Source of the DNA: JAEZBP01 sp963832725
GTDB lineage: Bacteria > Myxococcota_A > Polyangia > Polyangiales > Sandaracinaceae
Assembly: GCA_963832725.1 (NCBI GenBank)
Contig: CAWHVG010000001.1
Location: 682,001 to 746,000 of the forward strand
Length of the DNA: 64,000 bases
Reading direction: 5' to 3'
Below are positions 39,636 to 48,762 of this stretch, piece by piece. The notes under the pieces are model-generated. The model was given only the letters and a program-made list of their open reading frames with translations, made no database searches and was not told the origin of the DNA. Numbering within the stretch: the stretch's first letter is position 1; each line of letters starts with the position of its first letter. The position numbers and the translations under genes are program-made.

Positions 39636-40116
39636 ATGCGAGCCGCGCTGCCGTTCGCCGCGATCCTCCTGCCTCGCGCTCGGATGCGGCGCGTCCCCCG
39701 CGTCCACTCGGCGCACGTCGGACGTGGGCGACTACGACACCCTCGTCCTGGCGCTCCGCGCCCGCGGGGCCCGCGTTCGGCTGGCCGGGCTGGCGGCGCA
39801 GCCCTTCATGCCGGTGGCCGCGCAGGTGCTCTCGGTGGACGGTGCGAGCGTGCAGGTCTTCGAGCTCGACGACGAAGCCCACGCCCGCGCGCACGCGGCC
39901 CGCATCGCGCCCGACGCGAGCCGCGTCGGCGCCACCCGGATCAGCTGGCCCGAGCCGCCCCACTTCTACCGCGCCGGGCGCACCATCGTCCTCTACGTCG
40001 GCGACGACGCCGCGGTGCTCAGCCATCTGGCCGACGTCCTCGGCGAGCCCATCGCCGCCGGCAAGGCCGATACCAGCCCGGACTTCGACCACCCTGCTCC
40101 GGTCATCCGCGCCTGA
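39636..40116 (+). CDS. Small lipoprotein of unknown function (frameshift in signal peptide)
   Basis: ATG 39636 reads MRAALPFAAILL, then the frame must change near 39665 to CLALGCGASPASTRRTSDVG, giving a normal lipoprotein signal with lipobox LALGC. The mature part (GDYDTLVLALRARGARVRLA, GLAAQPFMPVAAQVLSVDGA, VQVFELDDEAHARAHAARIA, FYRAGRTIVLYVGDDAAVL) is a compact alpha/beta domain of about 130 residues; similar small lipoproteins exist in unrelated phyla but I cannot name a function. About 159 residues after correction. Confidence 0.65.
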
Positions 40117-40395
40117 GTCGCCCGCGCGCGGGCGGCGACGTCAGTCGAAGTGGGCCACCGCGCCGTCCGGACGGATGGGGACCGAGCACGTCAGCGTGCT
40201 GCCGCCGGACATCGATGCGCCACCCGTGCGCTGCTGAACGCGCACGTCGGTCGCGACGAGCCGGACCGTTCGCGAGCGAGCGACGGACCCTCCGTCGTGG
40301 TCGAAGAGCGCCGCGCGGGTCGCCGCGGCGCGGGCGAGGAGGCGTGCGACCGACGGCCGGGGTTTGAACGGTAGGCTCGTCGGCGCCTCGTCCCG

Positions 40396-40575
40396 CTACT
40401 CGGTCAGCTCGACCTCGACGACGTCGGGCGCGGGTCGCCTCGGCGCGGACGGGGAGGCGTGCGGCCGTCGCGCGTCGCGCTCGTGGTGCCCGAAGAGCGT
40501 GAGCGCGCCGGCCACCGCGATCGCAAAGAGGACCAAGAGGCGCGTCCGCCAGCTGCCTCGCACCTTCAGCCGCAC
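40396..40575 (-). CDS. Possible small single-helix membrane protein
   Basis: 59 residues from GTG 40575: a basic start (RLKVRGSWRTR), one hydrophobic helix (LLVLFAIAVAGALTLFG) and an acidic/proline end (RRPAPDVVEVELTE). The frame is open further upstream without ATG. High G/C at third positions supports coding, but no family is recognised and the following in-frame sequence after the TAG also looks coding, so the gene may be longer and broken. Confidence 0.3.
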   Translation of the reverse strand: MRLKVRGSWRTRLLVLFAIAVAGALTLFGHHERDARRPHASPSAPRRPAPDVVEVELTE

Positions 40576-40670
40576 GACGCCGCCTCTGCGCCGCGCGGGC
40601 GCTCGGAAGACGCCGTCGACGATCGCTCCACGTTCACGAAGGGCATCTAACGCGGAACCTCCACCGGCGC

Positions 40671-40796
40671 ACGTCTCCCCGCGCCGTCTGCAGCGAGGGG
40701 CCTCCGCACGGACGCTCCGTGACGCGAGCGCGCGTCTCCCCCCGCGGCGCCTGCAGCGAGGGGCCTCCGCACGGACGCTCCGCGGAGACGAGCGCG
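40671..40796. repeat. 63-bp tandem duplication
   Basis: A core of 32 identical bases beginning CTGCAGCGAGGGGCCTCCGC occurs at 40688-40719 and again at 40751-40782, with flanking CGCGTCTCCCC similarity in both copies. Two units only; noncoding. Confidence 0.75.
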
Positions 40797-41079
40797 CGCT
40801 CTTGCGCGGATGCGCAGCGCAGTCTCACCCACCCTCGCTCTCCCGCGCCCGGCGGCGCCACGCGCGCACCGACGCCGGAGCCGGCACGGTGGTTGCGAAC
40901 GCGCCGGGGTCGGAGGACGCATGACGCACAGTGAGAAGAAGCCTCGACATCGCGCCCCGATATCCCCGCGCGCCCGAGCGACTTCGTAGCCGGCGCCTAC
41001 CCTTTCGTCTCTTCGACCCTGGGTTTCGAGCCCCGCGCCGCCGAGCTTGCACGGCCGAGGCTGAGAGGTGCCTGTGACG

Positions 41080-44000
41080 ATGAGCGAGCACTCCGGTGCC
41101 ACGTTTGAAGCGGCTCTGCACGAGGAGCCGCCGACGGGTGATCCCACCACGCTGACGCCGCGCCAGGAGCTCATCTGGCTCGAGCATCGCATCGCGCCGA
41201 GCTCGACGACCAACGTCATGGTCGGGCGCTTCGACGTGCCCGCAGCCCTCGATCCGACGCGCTTCGCCGACGCGTTCCAGGCGCTGATCGACGAGACCGA
41301 GGCGCTCCGGACCGTGTTCGAGGCGGACGGAGCGGGCGTGCGACGGCGCGTCCGCGAGGACGTCTGCTACCGCGTCCCCTTCGTCGATCTGTCGGCGGAA
41401 TCGCAGAGCCCGAAGTCGCGCTCCGGCGCCTTCTGGAAGGGCACGCGCCGGCGCCGATGGACCCGAGCCGCCGCGCCTTCGACGCCGCGCTCGTGAGGCT
41501 GGCACCCGAGCGCCACGTGGTGATCCTCCGGCAGCATCACCTGATCACCGACGCCACCTCCTACGAGCTGACCATCCGCCGCCTCGGCGAGCTCTACGAC
41601 CGCCGCCCCGGCGCGGCCACGCTGCCCTTCTCGAGCTACGTGGAGCGCGAGCAGGCCTATCGCGCATCGCCCGACCACGCGGAAGACGCCCGCTTCTGGC
41701 AGGAGCGGCTCGCGTCCGCGCCGCCGCCGCCCACCTTCTACGGGAACGTCGCCCGCGCGCGGCGGGGGCTCCTGCACCGCGAGATCGTCCGGCTCGGTGA
41801 GGCGCGCACGGCGCGGCTGCGCGCCGCCGTAGAGGAGGGTCCCTTCGCGCTACCGATGCGCGATCTCTCGCGTCATCTGATCTACGCGACGGCGCTCTTC
41901 GCCTGGATCGCGCGGGTCTCTGGCCAGCGCCACATCGCAGTGGGCTGCCCGCTGGCGAACCGCCGCTCGCGAAGGCTCCGGCAGGTGATCGGGGTGGTCA
42001 TGGAGCAGAGCCCGATGATGGGCGAGGTGCGGCCGGAGGATCGCTTCCGCGAGCTGCACGGCCGGCTGCGCGAGGATCTCCTCGCGGTCCTCTGCCACAC
42101 TCGCTTCTGCACGCGAAACCCCGCCCAGCAGAAGCTCTACGAGGCCGTGCTGAACGTCCACACCGTCCGCTGGGCGCCCTTCGCCGGCGCGCCGGTGCGC
42201 GGCTCGATCACGCCGGCTCTCGCGTTCGCCGAGCGCTGGCCGGACGACACCCCCGACGGCGCCCAGGCGCTCTCCCTGACCGTCTGGCAGGAGGACGACA
42301 GCGACGTCCTCGCGTTCGATCTGAACCGCGACGTCTTCGACGCGCCGCTGCGCCGCCGGGCCATCAATCACTTCCTGCGGATGCTCGACGCGGTGCTCGA
42401 CGAATCCGGACACGATGCCGGCCGCGGTCGACCTGCTCGGGGGCGAGGAGCGCGTCATCTGCGAGGCGCCCTTCGCCGACGCGGCGCCGCTTCCCTCCGT
42501 CGTCGAGATGATCGCGGGGCAGGTCGCGCGGACGCCGGAGCGCGTCGCCGCCCGCTGGCGAGGAGGGGAGCTCTCGTACGCGGCGCTGTGGCGGCAGGCG
42601 GGCGGGGTGGCGCGTGCGCTCGTCGAGGCGGGGGCGGAACGAGGAGACGCCATCGCGCTCGCACTGGACCGCTCACCGCGCATCCCCGTCGCCATGCTCG
42701 GCATCCTGCGGGCCGGGTGCGTGTACGTGCCGCTCGATCCCTCGCATCCGCCCTCGCGCATCGCGCGCATCCTCGAGGACGCGCGGCCGCGCATGCTGAT
42801 CACCGAGCCCGGCGTCCAGCTCGAGGCCGAGCTGCCGCGGCTGGACGTCTCGACGATCGGCGAGGCGGACGTCGAGGACCCGCGGCTCGATCCCGAGGAG
42901 CTCGCCTACGTGCTCTTCACCAGCGGCTCGACCGGCCGCCCCAAGGGCGTCGAGGTGCCGCACCGCGGGCTCTCCAACTTCCTCACCGCGTTCGCGCACA
43001 CGCCCGGGATGGACGCCGACGACCGCGTGCTGGCCATCGCCACGCCCGCGTTCGACATCCATACGGTGGAGCTCTTGCTGCCGCTGACCGTCGGCGCGTC
43101 GAGCTTCATCGCCGAGGCGGGCGCGGGCGCAGACGGAGCGCTTCTGAGGCGACTGCTCGAACGGGAACGCATCACGGTGATGCAAGCCACGCCGCCGAGC
43201 TGGCGGATGCTGCTCGAGTCCGGCTGGCCGGGTGACCCGACGCTGAGAGCGCTGATCGGCGCCGAGCCGCTGCCGCCCGATCTCGCCGCCGCGCTGCTCC
43301 CGCGCGTCGGCAGCCTCTGGAACCTCTACGGGCCGACCGAGACCACCGCCTGGGCCACCGTGCACCGCGTCACGCACGCGGAGTCGCCCGCCTCGATCGG
43401 CCGGCCCATCGAGCGGGTCACCGTCCGCGTGCTCGACGACGCCGGGCTCCCGACCCCGCTCGGCGTAGAGGGCGAGATCGTGATCGGCGGCGCGGGCGTG
43501 ACCCACGGCTACCGCGGACGGCCCGAGCTCAGCGCGCGGAGCTTCGTGCGCGAGCCCGGCGGCCGGCTCGTCTACCGCACCGGCGACCGCGGCCGCTTTC
43601 GGCCGGACGGGACGCTCGAGTGTCTGGGCCGATCCGACGGGCAGGTGAAGATCCGCGGGCTGCGGGTGGAGCTCGGCGAGATCGAGGCGGCGCTGCGCGA
43701 GCACCCTTCCGTCTCGGACGCGGCGGTGGTGCTCCGCGGCGAAGGCGCGGACGCGCGCTTGGAGGCCCATGTCGCGCGCGTGCGGAGACACGACCTACAG
43801 GCGGCCGAGCTCCGCGCGCACCTCGCCGAGCGGGTGCCGGCGTACATGGTGCCGGCGCGCTGGAAGATCCACGGATCGCTGCCGCTCGGACCGACCGGGA
43901 AGATCGATCGCCGGGCGCTCTCCGAAGCTCGCGTGACCGTGCTGGCGCCGGGCGGGAGCGGGCTCGCGCCGCGCAACGACGTGGAGGCCACGCTCGCGTC

Positions 44001-44949
44001 GATGTGGGCGGAGGCGCTCGACCTGCCCCGCGTGGGCGTGGACGAGGACTTCTTCGATCTGGGCGGGCACTCGCTCCTGGCGGCGCGGCTCGTCGAGTTC
44101 ATCCGCCAGACCTTCGGCGTCGAGCTGCCCATGGCCACGCTCTTCACGGCGCGCACCATCGCGGCGGTAGCCGAGCGCATCGCCGGCGGCGGCTCCGAGC
44201 CCGTGCCGGCGTGCGTCCTGCTCTCGCGCGCGGGACCGGGCGTGCCCCTCTTCTGCATCTGCGGCGTCCAGGTCTACCACGCGCTGGCGACGCGCCTCGG
44301 CGGCGCGCGGCCGGTGTACGGCGTGTACCTTCCGATCGAAGAAGAGGTGGTCCGCGAGGCGCGGGCGGGCCGCAAGGCCGAGCTCTCGGTCGACCAGATG
44401 GCGCGGGCCTACGTCGAAGTGATCCGCGCGCGCCAGCCCCACGGCCCCTACGCGCTGGCCGGGCTCTCCTTCGGTGGGCTGCTCGCGTACGCGATCGCGC
44501 ACCAGCTCCGCGCGCACGGCGAGGAGGTGGCGATGGTGGCGCTGATCGACAGCGTCCTGCCTCACAGCCTGCGCCGCGACCCGCTCCCGTGGGTGGCCGC
44601 GAGGCTGAAGGACGCCGTCCGCGCGCCCGGGCCGCGCGTGCGCTCGTTCTTCGATCGGAGCGCGCCGAGGACCGGCGACGACGAGGAGACGCGCAGCGTC
44701 CGTGAGCAGGCCTACGTGGCCGCGATGCGACGCTACCGCTCGCGCCCCTACGAGGGCGAGGTCGTGCTCTACCGGGCGGCCGATTGCAGCTTTGGCGAGG
44801 GCTGGCGCTTCGACCGCGACGGCGGGTTCTCGAAGCTCGCGCCGCGGCTGCGCATCCTGGACGTCCCGGGGACACACCTGAGCGTGCTCGCGCCGCCGCA
44901 CGTGGACGAGCTGGCCAAGAAGATGCGCCCCTTCCTGCCCCGAACCTGA
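41080..44949 (+). CDS. Single-module nonribosomal peptide synthetase, C-A-T-TE (two frameshifts)
   Basis: Start ATG 41080 with GAGAGG upstream. Condensation domain: LTPRQELIWLEHRIAPSS near the start and the active-site motif HHLITDA (canonical HHxxxDG, Gly replaced by Ala). Adenylation motifs: LFTSGSTGRPKGVE, FDIHTVELLLPL, NLYGPTETTAW, YRTGDRGRF, GKIDRRAL. Carrier site DLGGHSLLAARL, and a type I thioesterase with LAGLSFGG (GxSxG). Frame shifts near 41403 and 42413 (the latter between C and A) must be bridged; an independent A-T-TE gene from ATG 42415 is the alternative. By-hand specificity code is about D-I-V-S-I-A-L-A-W-K; I make no substrate claim. About 1289 residues. No other NRPS, MbtH or PPTase gene is in the window. 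Confidence 0.88.
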
Positions 44950-45332
44950 CCCGCAAACCTGACCTGGAACCTGACCCGGCGCGCCAGGACCTGCCGCGAT
45001 AGTCGCGCCAGGACCTGCCGCGATAGTGCGGCTGTACGCGCTGGTCGCGACAGTCCTGATCGGCGATAGCAACGGGCGCTGTGCTCAGGGGGCTCGAAGC
45101 GCCCCCTGCGCGCTTCGCGCGCTACCCCACTTCGGCCGTGCTCGCGCGAGCAGCCTACGGGATCGAGCCGCGGCCGCCACCGAGCCCCGGGTTCCCGAAA
45201 TCCCGCGCGAAGCGCGGCGGGTGCGGCCCGAAGGCGCGGGCGAGCGCGACGCAGTCGCGCAACGCCCAAGGCGCCGCAGGGACGCACCCCGATGGGGTAC
45301 GGCGCGACGCAGTCGCGCCAGGGGGCGCGCAG
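44950..45332. other. Intergenic leader to repeat array
   Basis: No gene seen. Immediately after the NRPS stop there is a small direct repeat (AACCTGACC at 44944, 44956 and 44968) and a second one (GCGCCAGGACCTGCCGCGAT at 44980 and 45005). The remaining bases carry no supported reading frame. Confidence 0.5.
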
Positions 45333-45965
45333 CCCCCTGAACCAACGAAAACGCGCGCCACCTCCACCACGGTCGTCGCGACCAGCGCGTACGACCCGAG
45401 CCGCCACCACCCGCGGCCACGACCCACCGTCCTGATCGCCAATCGCCCCCTGAACCAACGAAACCGCGCACCACCTCCACCACGGTCGTCGCGACCCGCG
45501 CGTACGACCCGAGCCGCCACCACCCGCGGCCACGACCCACCGTCCTGATCGCCAATCGCCCCCGAAACCAACGAAGACGCGCACTACATCCACCGCGGTC
45601 GTCGCGACCAGCGCGTACGACCCGAGCCGCCACCACCCGCGGCCACGACCCACCGTCCTGATCGCCAATCGCCCCCGAAACCAACGAAGACGCGCACTAC
45701 ATCCACCACGGTCGTCGCGACCAGCGCGTACGACCCGAGCCGTCCCCCCCGCGGCCACGACCCACCGTCCTGATCGCCAATCGCCCCCGAAGCCAACGAA
45801 AACGCGCACTACCTCCACCACGGTCGTCGCGACCCGCGCGTACGACCCGAGCGGCCACCCGCGGCCACGACCCACCGTCGTGATCGCCAATCGGTCGTCG
45901 CGACCCGCGCGTACGACCCGAGCGGCCACCCGCGGCCACGACCTACCATCCTGGTCGCCCCGCCC
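45333..45965. repeat. Minisatellite: five ~113-bp tandem units plus shortened copies
   Basis: Units begin with CCCCC(T/C)GAA(A)CCAACGAA at 45333, 45446, 45559, 45672 and 45784. Each contains CGGTCGTCGCGACC(A/C)GCGCG and ends CCGTCCTGATCGCCAATCG. Two truncated units of about 70 bp follow. The period is not a multiple of three and frames differ between units, so it is not a coding repeat. Unit identity is above 90%, showing recent expansion. Confidence 0.85.
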
Positions 45966-46180
45966 TGCCGGCCGCCGCGCCTCTGCTCCGAGCGGGGCGA
46001 CGAAGCAGGCCACCACCACCCCGGCCACGGCCCAGCGCCGTGATCGCTCTGCCCTGCTGGTGGTGGCATCGCGCCTCTGCTCGAAGCTGGCGAAGCGACT
46101 CCTCCCCACATCGTGGGCCGACGCGAGGAAGAGTGCTGGGTCTCGACGTACGGGATGCCCCTCTTGGGTCCTCCCGGCCT

Positions 46181-46343
46181 TAGGGCCCGCGAATGGGTAA
46201 GTCCGTCGCATCGAGGGCGCCGGTGCGCCTCGCTGGCAAGGCGCGACGACCGAAGATGCGCAAGTCTCTGAGGGAGGAGCAACGCCGCCAGCGAGGATGC
46301 AGTGGCGCCCGAATGCAGGAGTTACCCGTTCGCGGGCCCTTAG
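46181..46343. mobile_element. MITE-like palindromic element with ~23-bp inverted ends
   Basis: Left end 46181-46203 (TAGGGCCCGCGAATGGGTAA plus GTC) and right end 46319-46343 are inverted copies with two or three mismatches. Inside, GCATCGAGGGCGCCGGTGCG and the inverted equivalent before 46317 also pair, including CCTCGCTGGC, so the whole 163 bp folds as one long hairpin. No coding potential. I see no obvious target-site duplication. Lies between the minisatellite and panD. Confidence 0.65.
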
Positions 46344-46346
46344 CCC

Positions 46347-46382
46347 GACCCGTTGCCCGAAAACGCTGGCCCGCAACGGGTC
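46347..46382 (-). terminator. Terminator-like hairpin after panD
   Basis: GACCCGTTGC and GCAACGGGTC form a perfect 10-bp stem around a 16-base loop, beginning directly after the panD stop codon on the reverse strand. No U-tract follows. Confidence 0.55.
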
Positions 46383-46790
46383 TCAGGACGCGATCTTGCC
46401 GAAGTGCCGCGGCATCGCCGGGCCCGGACGCTCCGACTCCACCTCCTTGATCCGGTTCTCCTCGTCCACGAAGACCACCAGCGGTTGGTGCCGCTGCGCG
46501 GCCGTGTCCTCGACGTCGCCGAAGACCGCCAGGATCACGAGGTCGCCCGGTCGGTTCCCGTGGGCCGCCGCGCCGTTGATGCAGACCACGCCCGAGCCCT
46601 CCGGACCGCGGAGCGTGTACGTCGAGAGGCGCGTCCCGCGGGTGATGTTCCAGACGTGAACCTCTTCGTGCTCGAACATCCCCGCCGCGTCCATCAACGT
46701 TCCGTCGATGGTCACGCTGCCCTCGTAGTGAAGATCGGCGTGGGTGATCCGCGCACGGTGGATCTTCCCGAGAAACATCCGTCGCTTCAT
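46383..46790 (-). CDS. panD: Aspartate 1-decarboxylase
   Basis: 135 residues from ATG 46790 (MKRRMFLGKIHRARITHADL). The self-cleavage site that yields the pyruvoyl group is present as YEGSVTID (Gly24-Ser25), with the conserved HVWNI, TRLSTYTL and INGAAAH segments; Lys9 and Thr57-type residues are in place. The enzyme makes beta-alanine for pantothenate/CoA synthesis. Length fits the family (about 126-140). The open frame continues upstream but without similarity, so ATG 46790 is the start. It lies alone, divergent from the PAP2 gene. Confidence 0.95.
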   Translation of the reverse strand: MKRRMFLGKIHRARITHADLHYEGSVTIDGTLMDAAGMFEHEEVHVWNITRGTRLSTYTLRGPEGSGVVCINGAAAHGNRPGDLVILAVFGDVEDTAAQRHQPLVVFVDEENRIKEVESERPGPAMPRHFGKIAS

Positions 46791-47145
46791 GGTCCGCTGC
46801 GCCTTTCGTCGAAGGTTTTCGTCGCGGAGGAGAAAGAGCCCCTCCACCCGGCCCGCCAACTCCGCTCCGAGAGCCTCCCAACGAGGCGCCTGACGAGAAA
46901 GACGGCGGTGCAGCGCGCCCCGGCCGACCCCTTCGCTCGGCTCGATCCGAAGGCTCTCGTGATCGGACGCCACACGCTTCCTCGGCCCGACGAGGCGCCC
47001 GAATGCCGGCGCGCTGTCGCGATTCGCGCCTTCACGCGAGCCTCGCGCCGCCCTTCGCCGAACCGAGGGGCAGGACGCCGCGCTCCGATTTTCGGTGTAT
47101 CACGGGGAATGACTCCATTCGGGAAGGGCGTTGGGATGCGCGCTG
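46791..47145. other. Intergenic region between panD and PAP2 gene
   Basis: 355 bp without a supported gene. Should hold promoters for both divergent genes. A GGGAAGGGCG stretch at 47121-47130 could be a ribosome site for an upstream TTG start of the PAP2 gene. No operator or riboswitch recognised. Confidence 0.45.
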
Positions 47146-48480
47146 ATGTCACGGGTGGGGAGGATGACCGCGTCACTCACTGGAGCCTTCGTGCGTCGAA
47201 GCAGCGTGCTCGTTCTCGTCCTCTTGGTCGCCCTCCCTGCGACCTCGACCCAAGCGGACGACCCTTCTCCCGATTCCCGCGCCAATCACGCCCGACCCCG
47301 TCGAGCTCGGCGGCGCGCTCCGGCGCGCGCGAGCCGCGGCGACGCGAGCGACCGCGCGACCAGCGACCGCACGGCCGGCCGCGCGCGGGCCTCCCGCACA
47401 CCGCCCCGCGAAGCGAGCGAACGCACGACCAGCGACCGCGCGGACGGCCACGCCCACGGGTCCCGCGCCACCCGGGCGCGCGCTGGCGCGACCGAGGGTC
47501 GGCTCGCGGACGCCAGCGGCGCAAACGACCGCAACGCGAACGACCGCAACGCGAACGACCGCCCGGCGAGCGGCGCCTCCCCCGCCGGCTCGGCCGCCGC
47601 GCTCACGTTCACGCCCGCCGCGCCTATCACGCCGGCGGCCGCCGCGGCGACGTCGTTCACGCCGGCGCTCCCGCAGCTGCCGATCCGGCCGATCACCTCC
47701 GAGGAGGCCTGGATCTCCGGCGTGGCGAGCGCGGCGGTGCTCGGCGCGGCGCTGGCGCCCTGGCCGAACGCCCAGACGGGCTGGCGCGGCGGCATCCTCT
47801 TCGATGACGCGGCGCGCAACGCGATGATGCTGCACGACCCGAACGCTCGACACACCGCGTCGTTGGTCTCCGACGGCATGGTGCTCGGGTTGACCGCTCT
47901 CCCCGTCTTGGTCGACTCCGCCATCATCGCCTGGGCCGTGCGCGGCGACCCCGAGCTGGCCGCGCGCATGCTCCTCATCGACCTGCAAGCCCACGCCATC
48001 GCGCAGGGCGTCACCTCGATCGTCAAGCACCTCGCCGGTCGCGAGCGACCCATGGCCCGCGGCTGCCGCGAGGATCCCCAGCGCGCGGCCACCGACCCGA
48101 GCTGCCAGGGCTCGGCCAACCCGGGCATCGCGCCGCAGAGCTTCTTCAGCGGGCACACCTCGCTCGCGTTCACCAGCGCCGCGCTGATGTGTCTCCATCA
48201 CACCGAGCTCGGCCTCCTCGGCCAGGCGGGCGACGCGGCGATGTGCGCGACCGGCCTGGCCATGGCGGGCATGGTCGGCGCGCTCCGGATCATGAGCGAC
48301 TACCACTACGCCTCCGACGTGCTCGTCGGCGCCGGCGTGGGCCTGCTCTCCGGCTGGCTCGTCCCCTGGCTGCTGCACTACGACATCGCCGACGAGGCCA
48401 CCAACGGCGCCGTGCACGCCACCATCTCGCCGATGGTCAATGGGAACCAGTTCGGCCTGCAGATCTTCGGCACGTTCTGA
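47146..48480 (+). CDS. PAP2-family phosphatase with long low-complexity N-terminal region
   Basis: Starts considered: TTG 47131, ATG 47146, ATG 47164; the signal peptide (RRSSVLVLVLLVALPATSTQ) follows all three. Residues about 35-150 are an Arg/Ala/Asp/Ser-rich tract with a doubled NANDRNANDR motif. The C-terminal domain has the PAP2 motifs KHLAGRERP (Kx6RP), FFSGHTS (SGH) and RIMSDYHYASD (Rx5Hx3D), with about four hydrophobic helices. Such enzymes remove phosphate from lipids (e.g. undecaprenyl-PP or phosphatidate). The basic low-complexity region is unusual for the family and might bind anionic polymers. About 444 residues. Confidence 0.88.
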   Translation: MSRVGRMTASLTGAFVRRSSVLVLVLLVALPATSTQADDPSPDSRANHARPRRARRRAPARASRGDASDRATSDRTAGRARASRTPPREASERTTSDRADGHAHGSRATRARAGATEGRLADASGANDRNANDRNANDRPASGASPAGSAAALTFTPAAPITPAAAAATSFTPALPQLPIRPITSEEAWISGVASAAVLGAALAPWPNAQTGWRGGILFDDAARNAMMLHDPNARHTASLVSDGMVLGLTALPVLVDSAIIAWAVRGDPELAARMLLIDLQAHAIAQGVTSIVKHLAGRERPMARGCREDPQRAATDPSCQGSANPGIAPQSFFSGHTSLAFTSAALMCLHHTELGLLGQAGDAAMCATGLAMAGMVGALRIMSDYHYASDVLVGAGVGLLSGWLVPWLLHYDIADEATNGAVHATISPMVNGNQFGLQIFGTF

Positions 48481-48481
48481 G

Positions 48482-48666
48482 CCGCGGCGACGGGCGAGCA
48501 CGCGGCGACGGGCGAGCACGCGGCGACGGCGAGCACGCGGCGACGGGCGAGCACGCGGCGAGGCGCCCGCGGCGACGGGCGAGCGCGGCGACGGGCGAGC
48601 AGCGGCGACGGGCGAGCACGCGGCGACGGGCGAGCACGCGGCGACGGGCGAGCACGGGGCGACGGA
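48482..48666. repeat. 18-bp tandem repeat array (about ten units)
   Basis: Unit GCGGCGACGGGCGAGCAC repeated about ten times with small deletions in some units (for example one GCGGCGAGGCGCCC). It begins directly after the PAP2 stop codon and ends at a remnant of a DUF1501-like 3' end. No spacers, so not a CRISPR. Confidence 0.85.
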
Positions 48667-48668
48667 CT

Positions 48669-48716
48669 GTCGATGCGGCCGTCGAAGTCGATGCCGAGCC
48701 CTCGGCTCACCGGACC
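48669..48716 (-). pseudogene. Remnant of a second DUF1501-like gene 3' end
   Basis: On the reverse strand this fragment reads VSRGLGIDFDGRIDS, matching the last residues of the intact gene next to it (VSQALGLDFDGRVDM at 48780-48826). The rest of the gene is replaced by the 18-bp array. It shows that a paralogue or duplicate once stood here. Confidence 0.6.
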
Positions 48717-48762
48717 GCGCCGGCGGATCTCCGTGAGACCGCGGCTCGCCCGCGCCGGGGTG

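Larger units (their letters stand above)
40117..41079. other. Gene-poor stretch with weak reverse-strand coding signals
   Basis: 963 bp with no confident gene. Reverse-strand frames at 40141-40395 (ends CSVPIRPDGAVAHFD, no ATG start) and 40396-40575 have coding-like G/C third positions and are separated only by one TAG at 40396-40398, which could be a sequence error within one gene. A 63-bp tandem duplication follows at about 40671-40796. The last 150 bp before 41080 hold the NRPS leader with GAGAGG 11 bp before ATG. Confidence 0.4.

Noticed and set aside
41080..44949. Siderophore or larger NRPS cluster
   Set aside because: No other synthetase, transporter, MbtH or PPTase gene is present in the window.
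45333..45965. Possible CRISPR or integron attC array
   Set aside because: Whole 113-bp units are repeated, with no variable spacers and no integrase gene.
45085..46376. Reverse frames with repeated RDDRGG-type peptides across the 113-bp array
   Set aside because: The period is not a multiple of three and the apparent repeats jump frame; treated as noncoding minisatellite.
48482..48666. Possible CRISPR array
   Set aside because: Contiguous 18-bp units without spacers and no cas genes nearby.
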